A DNA stretch of 64,000 nt. Origin: Microbacterium murale (GTDB lineage Bacteria > Actinomycetota > Actinomycetes > Actinomycetales > Microbacteriaceae). Below the pieces are notes generated by a model. The model made no database searches, had not been told where the DNA came from, and saw nothing but the letters and a program-made list of their open reading frames with translations. Positions 34,604 through 41,757 of the stretch are shown here, in pieces (within the stretch, counting starts at the first letter, position 1; every line of letters begins with the position of its first letter). The stretch is from NCBI RefSeq assembly GCF_030815955.1, contig NZ_JAUSXK010000001.1:3162001-3226000 (forward strand), read 5' to 3'. A program made the position numbers and the translations under genes.

Positions 34604-35649
34604 CACCGACACCCCCGCGCGGTCGGGCGACGATGAAGGACGTCGCCGCGCTGGCAGGCGCGGGAGTGAAGACCGTCTCGCGGGTGATCAACAACGAACC
34701 GAACGTCACGCCGGCGATGGCGAAGCGCGTGTGGGATGCGGTGCGCGAGCTCGACTATCAGGTCGATCTGCAGGCAGGGAGCCTGCGGCGCGCCGACGGG
34801 CGCACTCGCACCCTCGGACTGCTCGTCGGAAGCGTTGACAACCCGTTCGCCGGTGTCATCCATCGAACCGTCGAGGACGCCGCTGCGGAGAAGGGGGTCG
34901 CGGTCTTCGCGGCGAGCATGGATGACGACGCACGGCGCGAATCGGATGCTGTCAGGACCCTCCTGCAGCGACGCGTCGATGGGCTGATTCTGACAACCGC
35001 GGTCCGTCGCCCCGAGTACCTCGGAACGATCCGTGATCGCGGGGTGCCCGTCGTGTACGTCGACCGTGAGCCCGAAGGTGCCGATCTAGACACTGTTGCC
35101 AGCTCGAATCGTGCCGGGGCTGAGGCCGGGACCGCCCACCTCATCGCGCACGGGCACCGGCGCATTGCGCTGCTCGCTGACCGTCTCGATCTCATCACGG
35201 CGCACCAGCGTCACAGCGGATACCTCGATGCGCTGGCCGCAGCCGGAATCCCCGTCAGTGAGGAGATCATCATCACAGAGCTGACCGATGCGGAGGCAGG
35301 CGCGAAGGCGCTCTCCTCGCTGCTCGCTCTGGATGACCCACCCACGGCGGTGTTCAGTGCGCAGAACCTGATCACGATCGGTGCGCTTCACGCGCTTCGG
35401 GACGCGCAGTTGTCGCACTCAGTCGCCCTGGTCGGGTTCGACGATCTGCCGCTCGCCGACCTCGTGGAGCCTGGTGTCACCGTGATCGCGCAGGATCCGC
35501 AGCGGATCGGGGTGTTGGCGGCAGAGCGGATCTTCGCCCGGCTCGAGGGAGACCACAGTGCGCCGGTCAGGATGCACGTTCCGACGACTCTCATTCCCCG
35601 TGGCACGGGCGAGATCGCGCCCCGTCGGGTGTCCGGGGGCATTCGCTGA
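34588..35649 (+). CDS. LacI family transcriptional regulator
   Basis: The 353-aa repressor (350 if the ATG at 34597 is used) has the HTH ATMKDVAALAGAGVKTVSRVINNEPNVTPAMAKRVWDA split over residues ~14-50, the hinge and a sugar-binding domain (TLGLLVGSVDNPFAGVIHR, VPVVYVDREPEG, VALVGFDDLPLADLVEPG). It is divergent from the sugar importer operon and shares operators with it. A -10-like TAGAGT is at 34551-34556. The effector is probably the transported sugar or its phosphate. Confidence 0.93.
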   Translation: MTSMSTPTPPRGRATMKDVAALAGAGVKTVSRVINNEPNVTPAMAKRVWDAVRELDYQVDLQAGSLRRADGRTRTLGLLVGSVDNPFAGVIHRTVEDAAAEKGVAVFAASMDDDARRESDAVRTLLQRRVDGLILTTAVRRPEYLGTIRDRGVPVVYVDREPEGADLDTVASSNRAGAEAGTAHLIAHGHRRIALLADRLDLITAHQRHSGYLDALAAAGIPVSEEIIITELTDAEAGAKALSSLLALDDPPTAVFSAQNLITIGALHALRDAQLSHSVALVGFDDLPLADLVEPGVTVIAQDPQRIGVLAAERIFARLEGDHSAPVRMHVPTTLIPRGTGEIAPRRVSGGIR

Positions 35650-35756
35650 CGTGATGGGCGCTCCTCGCAGTGATCGACAGCGGCTGGCTGACGCAAGCGC
35701 ACTTGGCCGAGCGCATCCGCGCCGCTAGCAGAAGATCGACGCTGGCTCGCGTCAGG

Positions 35757-36014
35757 TCAACGACGCAGGTCGCGGCGGCTTCTGAAGACCCGCTCCAGCG
35801 GGATGCGGCCATCCTGCCATGGGGTGAGAATCCAGACGACGAGATAGGCTCCGATCCCCAGCACCGGCAGCAAGAACGATACGAGGATGAGCAGTCGGGC
35901 TACCCAGACGTTGATGCCGAGCTTCTCAGCGACCCCACCACCGATACCAGCGATGAGGCGTCGGGGTCCACGTCGAAGACCGGTCTTACGGATGGAGTCG
36001 AAGAACTTTCCCAT
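35757..36014 (-). CDS. PspC domain-containing protein
   Basis: The 85-aa product has the PspC core RRLIAGIGGGVAEKLGINVWVARLL and one long hydrophobic helix with a conserved LLPVLGIGAYLVVWILTP, followed by a basic tail. PspC proteins sit in the membrane and take part in envelope stress responses. The ATG at 36014 has TAACGT (36022-36027, minus strand) ending 7 nt upstream and no ribosome site, so it also looks leaderless. It is convergent with the LacI gene. Confidence 0.88.
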   Translation of the reverse strand: MGKFFDSIRKTGLRRGPRRLIAGIGGGVAEKLGINVWVARLLILVSFLLPVLGIGAYLVVWILTPWQDGRIPLERVFRSRRDLRR

Positions 36015-36140
36015 GCCATCGACGTTACGCATGATTCGCGCCCACCGCAGCGGTGCTAACCCCCGAAGTCGTGGCGGACATCCAGAAGAACGCTCCTGTC
36101 ATCGTCGATCTCTCCGCTTTCGACGCTGGACCACCACTGT

Positions 36141-36195
36141 GCTCCCGATCACAGGAACGAGTTGATGCCGGCGACCGCTTCCTGTGATCGGGAGC
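36141..36195. repeat. 17-bp perfect inverted repeat in a divergent gap
   Basis: GCTCCCGATCACAGGAA (36141-36157) and its exact complement (36179-36195) enclose 21 nt. The structure lies between divergent genes, so it is not at a gene end where a terminator would act. It could be an operator, an RNA leader hairpin of the gene at 36254, or a mobile remnant. No further copy was noticed here. Confidence 0.75.
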
Positions 36196-36253
36196 GGTGC
36201 GGTGCGTCGCACGCTGATCGTGCGTCATCAGGACGAACAGGGAGGAGCTCGCG

Positions 36254-37252
36254 ATGAATCCCATGAGCGTGATGTGCTGCACCGCCGGCCAGGAGGAGCC
36301 GTGGTGGGTATGGCTCTTCCCCGGCGCCTTGGTGCTCGGGCTCATCATCCGGATCATCTGGGTGTGGCGGCATGGCGGCTTGCGCACCACCGAGGATGCG
36401 CCGCAGGACACCAGGGTGTCGGGGGAGCCGACCTACCCCGAAACATGGGAACGCGCCACGGGCGCCTACTCGCGAGACAGCGTGCGCCCGATCGACGTGC
36501 CCCGACCGGAATCAGTCGAGGAGGTCTCGAGGTGGGCGGGTCACCAGGGGTTCCGCCGCACTGAACTCGTCTACGCTCCCGTGTTCTGGGTGGTTCTTCC
36601 TCTCGCCGCGATCGGTTTCCTGATCCATCAGGCGATCACCGATCCCACCGGTGCGAATGTCAGCATCACCATCGGTGGCGAGAGTGTGGACAGCTGGCCC
36701 GCTTGGCTCCTCTGGCTGTTTTGGGGCGGCGCCGGAATCTGGTTGCTCATCGCCATCGGCGTTCTTCTTCTGCGGTTGAGTGTGCTCTCAGACCTGCAGT
36801 CCGAGAACGAGTGGGCCTACGAGCACGGCGCCGCGCACTCGCTCCATCGAACCTCCGTCGACTACGACGACGGCGAGGCCGGAGGCTGGCCCACGTACAT
36901 CGCTCTGGACCACCGGCTCGACGACCAGAAAGCGTCGAGGATTCATGACGCGTTCGAGCAGTGGCTCTCGTCGGCGGGGCTACCGCCCTCGGGTTCGGAT
37001 CCGATCTCGTCGGCGACATTGTTCGGCGCGCAGGCGAAGGGCGGTTACTTTATCCTCCACCTCCCCGTTTCCGAGACCGCCGGCGTCACCACGCGGTATA
37101 GGTGGATGCTCATCGCCGAGCCCCGCGAAGGGGAGGGTGAGCTCATCGTGATCCCGGTGCCGGTGGAGAAGCAACTACAGAGGATCCGGGCGAAGCTCCG
37201 CAAGAAGGCGGCGCGCAGGGCAGGTCGCAATCGAGCCATCACCGCACAGTAG
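36254..37252 (+). CDS. Hypothetical membrane protein
   Basis: A 332-aa protein with helices at about 18-38, 107-125 and 150-172. The N-terminal part holds CCTAGQEEPWW; the ~155-residue C-terminal domain after the last helix is cytoplasmic and ends in a very basic tail (KLRKKAARRAGRNR). I do not recognise a family. GGGAGGAG precedes the ATG. A 17-bp inverted repeat lies 60 bp upstream. The next gene on the same strand, 79 bp on, is an Imm5-like immunity protein. Confidence 0.75.
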   Translation: MNPMSVMCCTAGQEEPWWVWLFPGALVLGLIIRIIWVWRHGGLRTTEDAPQDTRVSGEPTYPETWERATGAYSRDSVRPIDVPRPESVEEVSRWAGHQGFRRTELVYAPVFWVVLPLAAIGFLIHQAITDPTGANVSITIGGESVDSWPAWLLWLFWGGAGIWLLIAIGVLLLRLSVLSDLQSENEWAYEHGAAHSLHRTSVDYDDGEAGGWPTYIALDHRLDDQKASRIHDAFEQWLSSAGLPPSGSDPISSATLFGAQAKGGYFILHLPVSETAGVTTRYRWMLIAEPREGEGELIVIPVPVEKQLQRIRAKLRKKAARRAGRNRAITAQ

Positions 37253-37331
37253 GGCGCATGCGGATCGGACGACGCGAATGCTGGTGCGATCTTTCCTCTC
37301 GCACACGGCTCCGATGTGCCACGATCTGTTC

Positions 37332-37898
37332 GTGGCATCGATTCAGACCCTCAGCGATTCAGACCGACGGGTGGTGGCGCGTTGGGCGCTTGCCTGCGCA
37401 GAGCGGGTTCTCACGCTGTTCGACGCGGATGACTCTGCGCGGGATGCGATCACGGATGCTGTTGAGCGCACCCGCGCATACAGCGCAGGAGAGAGTACCG
37501 CCGCTGACGAGATCAGCAAGCGCCTTGTGGCGGTGAAAGCGGCGAATGCCGCGACCACTCCGGCCGGTGCCGCAGCGGCCAGGGCTGTGGCCCAGGCTTC
37601 GGCGGTCGCGCACATGGGCGCTCACGCGCTGGGTGCTGCCGCGTACGCGACGAAGGCGGTCTCATTGGCGAATGCGCAGCGACCGGAAGCGGTCCACGAG
37701 GAGATCCAGTGGCAGCTGGCGAACCTGAGCGATCACGAGCGATCGGTGCTTCGGCTGCTTCCACCGTTGGGAAGTGACTCCTCGGGCCCGCTCGGCGTCG
37801 GCCTTCTCTCGCGCGGCATCTTGGGCACGACGATCCGCGAGATCCAGGCGCAGATCGGCTTGCGCGCCCCGCGGCTCAGTCCTGAGCCGCGTTCGTGA
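37332..37898 (+). CDS. Putative immunity protein (Imm5-like)
   Basis: A 188-aa helical, Ala-rich protein. The segment SDRRVVARWALACAERVLTLFDADDSARDAITDAVERTRAYSAGE followed by AAARAVAQASAVAHMGAHALGAAAYATKAV is the pattern of the putative immunity protein family that pairs with polymorphic toxins. I show it broken into its helices; the family call is from memory. No toxin gene is seen next to it. I used the GTG at 37332 (CACGAT box 6 nt upstream); an ATG 18 codons earlier exists. It overlaps the convergent VOC gene by 23 bp. Confidence 0.75.
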   Translation: MASIQTLSDSDRRVVARWALACAERVLTLFDADDSARDAITDAVERTRAYSAGESTAADEISKRLVAVKAANAATTPAGAAAARAVAQASAVAHMGAHALGAAAYATKAVSLANAQRPEAVHEEIQWQLANLSDHERSVLRLLPPLGSDSSGPLGVGLLSRGILGTTIREIQAQIGLRAPRLSPEPRS

Positions 37899-38286
37899 AT
37901 CGGCTCTGGGCGGCCTCGCTGATCGGAGTGAAGAAATTGAGCAGGTTGCCGTCAGGGTCCCTGACGAGGAGTGAGCGGTTGCCCCAGGGCATGACCGTCG
38001 GCTCATTGACGAACATCTCGACCACATCCTGAAGCGCCTTGTACGTCTCGTCGACGTCGTCGACGAGTAAGTCCAAGGTGATGCTGCGGTTGGCGCGAGC
38101 CTCGGCGGCATCGTGTCCGAGCAACGGCACCGTGGCAGAGCTGGCGATGGCCAGCGTGCCGGATGGCGTGCGAAGCTCGGCGAACATCGGGTGAAGCCGC
38201 TCGGCGGTGATTCCGGTGACTGCTTCGTAGAACGCGACGAGCGCATCGACGTCGTCCGTGATGATGCGGGTGGCTGCCAACTGCAT
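37876..38286 (-). CDS. VOC family (glyoxalase-like) protein
   Basis: The 136-aa protein has two betaalphabetabetabeta halves: VDALVAFYEAVTGITAERLH and SITLDLLVDDVDETYKALQD, ending SLLVRDPDGNLLNFFTP, typical of glyoxalase/bleomycin-resistance-like proteins. Metal ligands are not fully clear, so the activity is unknown. It is divergent from a WYL/YafY-type regulator and a palindrome lies between them, which suggests that regulator controls it. Its 3' end overlaps the immunity-protein gene by 23 bp. Confidence 0.9.
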   Translation of the reverse strand: MQLAATRIITDDVDALVAFYEAVTGITAERLHPMFAELRTPSGTLAIASSATVPLLGHDAAEARANRSITLDLLVDDVDETYKALQDVVEMFVNEPTVMPWGNRSLLVRDPDGNLLNFFTPISEAAQSRFTNAAQD

Positions 38287-38349
38287 TTCTTCTCCTTCGG
38301 TGGTGAGTGCTGGCCACGAATCTGGCCCACGGCAACCACGGTAGGTGTT

Positions 38350-38374
38350 ATACCGGGCAGAAACGGCCCGGTAT
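38350..38374. promoter_or_regulatory. Palindromic operator between VOC and WYL-regulator genes
   Basis: ATACCGGGC (38350-38358) and GCCCGGTAT (38366-38374) are perfect 9-bp arms around 7 nt. On the minus strand the right edge includes TATAAC, a good -10 box for the VOC gene, so binding would block it. The site ends 7 bp before the regulator's first ATG. Confidence 0.7.
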
Positions 38375-38381
38375 CTGAGAG

Positions 38382-39377
38382 ATGATGAGTGTCATGGCCG
38401 ACACGACCGCGCGGGCATTGCAGCTGCTCGAACTGCTGCAATCCGCCCAGTTGCGCACTGCCGCCGAACTGGCAGAACGCCTCGGAGTCGACGAGCGGAC
38501 CATTCGCAGAGATGTGACGCGATTGCAGGATCTGGAGGTGCCCGTTGAGACGCTGCGAGGGCGTTACGGCGGTTACCGGCTCGCTCCCGGCGAGCGCGTC
38601 CTGCCGCTCATGTTCAGCAATGAGGAAGTGGTCGCGGTCTTTCTCGGGCTTGCCCGTGCGCAGGCGGATTCGCATGCACCGGAGATCGCCGCGCAGACTG
38701 CACTGGCCAAGATCAAGCGAGCGCTGCCGATTGCTGACGCGAGGCGTATCGACGCCCTGCTCGGCGTGATGACGCGCACAACGCAGCACGCAACGGTTGC
38801 TCCCGATCCTGGCGTGATGCTGACCTTGGCCGAGGCCGTCGGTCTTCGGCGGGTCCTCGATCTGCGCTATCTCAGCGGCCAAGGAATCCCATCGAAGCGT
38901 ACGATCCATCCGTATGCGCTGGTCGCGCATGCAGACCGGTGGTATCTCGTCGCCTTCGACACGGAGAAACAGGACGAACGAACCTTCCGGGTGGACCGGA
39001 TTCGAACGGCCAGGACCGTGCCGGGCACTTTCGTCGCGCCCCAGCAATCCGATGCGGCAGGTCGCCTCCTCGACCTCTTCGTCGAAGCGGACTACCGGTG
39101 GCGGGTGGTGTTGCGCATTCGTGAGACCGAGGAGCGCATCCGGCCACATCTGCCACTCGGCGTTGCCCGACTCGAAAGGCTGGAGGGCATGCCGAACACG
39201 AACGAAGACGCGCCTCCTTGGCACCGAGCCGAGATCCACGCCGAGAGCCTTGACTGGCTGCCGTCCATCATCGCGGCGCTCGACTGCGAGGTGGTGATCG
39301 ATCACCCTGCGGAACTCCGCAGCCGGGTGAGAACGGCAGCGAAGCGTATGCTGCACGCGTCTGGCGACTACCGATGA
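38382..39377 (+). CDS. YafY-type HTH/WYL domain transcriptional regulator
   Basis: A 331-aa regulator with a DeoR-like N-terminal HTH (RTAAELAERLGVDERTIRRDVTRLQDL; then the RGRYGGYRLAPG wing) and a WYL domain (~145-220) with the variant HPYALVAHADRWYLVAFDTEK, plus a C-terminal WCX extension. ATG codons at 38382, 38385 and 38394 are all possible starts. It is divergent from the VOC gene, with an operator-like palindrome between. WYL domains sense nucleic-acid or small ligands; the signal here is unknown. Confidence 0.92.
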   Translation: MMSVMADTTARALQLLELLQSAQLRTAAELAERLGVDERTIRRDVTRLQDLEVPVETLRGRYGGYRLAPGERVLPLMFSNEEVVAVFLGLARAQADSHAPEIAAQTALAKIKRALPIADARRIDALLGVMTRTTQHATVAPDPGVMLTLAEAVGLRRVLDLRYLSGQGIPSKRTIHPYALVAHADRWYLVAFDTEKQDERTFRVDRIRTARTVPGTFVAPQQSDAAGRLLDLFVEADYRWRVVLRIRETEERIRPHLPLGVARLERLEGMPNTNEDAPPWHRAEIHAESLDWLPSIIAALDCEVVIDHPAELRSRVRTAAKRMLHASGDYR

Positions 39378-39410
39378 GCAGAGTCGCGCACGCCGCGGCT
39401 GACCGCTGGC

Positions 39411-39845
39411 TCAGCCAGCCGCCTTGCGAATGTGCGCGGCGATCGTCTTCTCGGTCTCGGGAGTCAACTTCAGCAGCGCGAAAGACGTGACCCACAGATC
39501 ACCATCGTCGAGCTGCGCTGTTTCCTCGAAACCGAGCGTGGCGTAGCGAGTGGTGAATTTGGATGCCGGCTTGAAGAACACCACGACCTTTCCATCGGCA
39601 TCGGCGTACGAGGGGAAACCGTACCAGGTCTTCGGAACAAGGTGCGGGGCGACCTCGGAGACGATCCGGTCGATTCCCTCCGCAAGCGCGCGATCGTCAT
39701 CCGGCAGCGCTGCGACGGCCTCTCGGAGCGCCTTCTCGCCCGCAGCGCGGGTCTTCCCGGCCTTCTCCTCGGCGCGAAGCTCTGCGGCTCGCTGCTTCAC
39801 TGCGTCGCGTTCATCCTTCGACAGTCCGGCGGTCTTCTCAGCCAT
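39411..39845 (-). CDS. DUF1801 domain-containing protein (YdhG-like)
   Basis: A 144-aa protein with an N-terminal charged helix (SKDERDAVKQRAAELRAEEK) and a DUF1801 domain (VAPHLVPKTWYGFPSYADADGKVVVFF, KFTTRYATLGFEE, ALLKLTPETEKTIAAHIRKA). The family includes the iron chaperone Fra/YdhG group, but most members lack a known role. I used the ATG at 39845 over a start 12 codons earlier. It is convergent with the WYL regulator and divergent from the hydrolase gene. Confidence 0.87.
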   Translation of the reverse strand: MAEKTAGLSKDERDAVKQRAAELRAEEKAGKTRAAGEKALREAVAALPDDDRALAEGIDRIVSEVAPHLVPKTWYGFPSYADADGKVVVFFKPASKFTTRYATLGFEETAQLDDGDLWVTSFALLKLTPETEKTIAAHIRKAAG

Positions 39846-40055
39846 GTCAGGCCCCATTCTCGATTGCGGTGCCGTGTGCATCTATGAACAAGTTACGACG
39901 CTGGGCGTGCTCACGCTTCTCGAATCCTGATCGATCGTAAGAGCTGCGGCCGCGACGCCTGGTCGGCAATGAGGCGGGCTGCGGACAGTATCGTGGATGT
40001 CTGTGACGAATGCGGCCCCAGCCGGCCGCCACCAGCATCAGAGGGAAGACGACAC

Positions 40056-40637
40056 ATGACGCAGCAGAGCATTCTTGACGCGGACGGCCGCGCGGTTCCG
40101 TACATCGAGGAGGGCGAAGGCCCCGTTCCCCTGGTGTTGATCTCGGGCCGCGCCCTCAGCGGAGACGGGCTCGGCGTGGTCGCGCACTATCTCGCCGAAG
40201 AGGCCGGCTTCCATGTCGTTCGCGTCGGCCCGCGTGCGAACTCAGGCGGTCAGGATCGTGCGGCGACCCTGCAGGAGCGCGTCGAAGACGCCCTCGCAGT
40301 GATCGACCACCTCGGACTCGATCACACCTGGATCGGCGGGCACGCGTTCGGTGGCACCGCAGCACGCATCTTCGCCGCAGAGCACACCGACCGCGTGAAC
40401 GGTCTACTGCTGCTCGGTGTGGAAGAAGACGAGATTCCTCTCGCTCCGGCGATTCCGGTGCTCATCGTGCAGGCGACCGATGACGAGGTCACGCCGTCGT
40501 CGACGGCCCAAGCTCTGCAGTCCACCGCCCCGGAGCGCGCGAGCATCAAGACCGTCGACGGTGCTGACCACCTGTTCCCGGCCACACATCCGATCGAGAC
40601 CGCTGTGATCATCGAGGAGTACCTCGACTGGGATTGA
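40056..40637 (+). CDS. Alpha/beta hydrolase-fold protein with Ala at the nucleophile position
   Basis: The 193-aa protein has the alpha/beta hydrolase order: oxyanion-region ISGRALSGD, the nucleophile elbow GGHAFGG with A97 where GHSFGG is usual, an acid in QATDDEVTP (~D142-143) and a His in DGADHLFP (H172). Without the Ser it is probably not a normal serine hydrolase; it could be a binding protein or pseudo-enzyme. Lid insertions are short. GAGGGAAG precedes the ATG at 40056; an in-frame extension of 29 residues was rejected. Confidence 0.85.
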   Translation: MTQQSILDADGRAVPYIEEGEGPVPLVLISGRALSGDGLGVVAHYLAEEAGFHVVRVGPRANSGGQDRAATLQERVEDALAVIDHLGLDHTWIGGHAFGGTAARIFAAEHTDRVNGLLLLGVEEDEIPLAPAIPVLIVQATDDEVTPSSTAQALQSTAPERASIKTVDGADHLFPATHPIETAVIIEEYLDWD

Positions 40638-40662
40638 GGATCGCATCGCCGCGCATCCCACC

Positions 40663-40668
40663 TATGGT
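40663..40668 (+). promoter_or_regulatory. -10 box (TATGGT) for leaderless HEAT-repeat gene
   Basis: TATGGT ends 6 nt before the GTG at 40675, and the six bases between (TGAGGT) do not form a usable ribosome site. Confidence 0.55.
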
Positions 40669-40674
40669 TGAGGT

Positions 40675-41241
40675 GTGCCCCGAAACTCTCCTGCATCTCC
40701 GGCCCCTGTTCCCGTCGAGCTTCCGCTTGAGCGTCGACTGGCGGTGGCCGTCGAGCGGTATGGCGAACAGGCTGTCGTGTCGCGCTCGCTCTCGCTGCTC
40801 GCCGGCAACAACGAGGGTGCGGATTTCCTGCTGTTCGTCGGCGGCGAGCATGCGCGTGGGATCATTGACGGTGCTCCTGTCCTGTACTGGCCGGAGCTCT
40901 GGGGCACTCGTGCACTGCTGCACGTCTGGGATGAATCGGTCGTGGACGCATCCGCCCTGTCGCTTCTGATCAGCACGCTCAGCAATCCAGCGTGGCGTGT
41001 GCGCGAGATGGGCGCCAGGCTCGCTGCCGCGCGCGAGTTCGACGCCGCATCAGAGCTCGCCGACCTGCTCGGCGATGACGTGCCCCGGGTGCGGACTGCC
41101 GCGGTGAGGGCGTTGGGCGAGATCGGCTCTGCGGAGGACATGGATCGCATCCGTGATCTGCTCAAGGACCCCGAGGTCGAAGTTCGCCGAGGCGCGCAGC
41201 AGAGCCTCGACAAGTTGCGATCGCGGCTCCCGAAGAACTGA
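40675..41241 (+). CDS. HEAT repeat domain-containing protein
   Basis: The 188-aa protein has an N-terminal ~95-residue part with a Gly/Leu-rich core (GADFLLFVGGEHARGIIDG) and three C-terminal HEAT-like helical repeats: PAWRVREMGARLAAAREF, DDVPRVRTAAVRALGEIG, DPEVEVRRGAQQSLDKL. HEAT repeats bind proteins; no function is known. It starts 37 bp after the hydrolase gene but has its own apparent promoter. Confidence 0.88.
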   Translation: MPRNSPASPAPVPVELPLERRLAVAVERYGEQAVVSRSLSLLAGNNEGADFLLFVGGEHARGIIDGAPVLYWPELWGTRALLHVWDESVVDASALSLLISTLSNPAWRVREMGARLAAAREFDAASELADLLGDDVPRVRTAAVRALGEIGSAEDMDRIRDLLKDPEVEVRRGAQQSLDKLRSRLPKN

Positions 41242-41254
41242 GCGCGACGCCCCG

Positions 41255-41698
41255 TCAGTCCTGATCGCCAGGCCGCCTGCGACCGCTCTTGGTCTCGGAG
41301 CGCCGGTGCTTCTCCGTCAGCCGACGACGCCGTGAACCTTTCGTCGGTCTGGTCGGCCGGCGGATGGTGGTTGGTGCGACAGCGTCGCGGAGGAGAGCGG
41401 CCAGCCGCTCTCGCGCCGCAACCCGGTTCTGCCGTTGGGAACGGTGCTCGGCGGCGCTGATCATGATCACAGCGCCGACCAGTCTCGAGGCGAGCCGTTC
41501 GAGGACGCGCGCACGTTGCACCTCGCTCAACGCGGTCGTGGTGCCGAGATCGAGACTGAGCTGCACGCGCGAATCCGCAGTATTGACGCCCTGTCCACCG
41601 GGCCCTGAGGAGCGCGAGAACTGCTCGATCAGCTCACTCGCCGGGATCGTGAGTCCGCGGGGAGCGCCGGGTCCTGGAGGCACGCGCAGATCATCCAC
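41255..41698 (-). CDS. arfB: Alternative ribosome-rescue peptidyl-tRNA hydrolase ArfB
   Basis: ArfB (YaeJ) enters stalled ribosomes lacking a stop codon and releases the peptide. The 147-aa product has the catalytic GGQ loop (SSGPGGQGVNTADSRVQL; GGQ 34-36) and the basic C-terminal tail (RRPTRPTKGSRRRRLTEKHRR) that fits the empty mRNA channel. It starts with GTG at 41698, 60 bp from the divergent ABC-F gene, another translation factor. Confidence 0.94.
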   Translation of the reverse strand: MDDLRVPPGPGAPRGLTIPASELIEQFSRSSGPGGQGVNTADSRVQLSLDLGTTTALSEVQRARVLERLASRLVGAVIMISAAEHRSQRQNRVAARERLAALLRDAVAPTTIRRPTRPTKGSRRRRLTEKHRRSETKSGRRRPGDQD

Positions 41699-41757
41699 TC
41701 CACCAGTGTGCCGCAGTGAGGTGGGTGATGCCGGGGGACTGATGGGAGGATTGTGTC

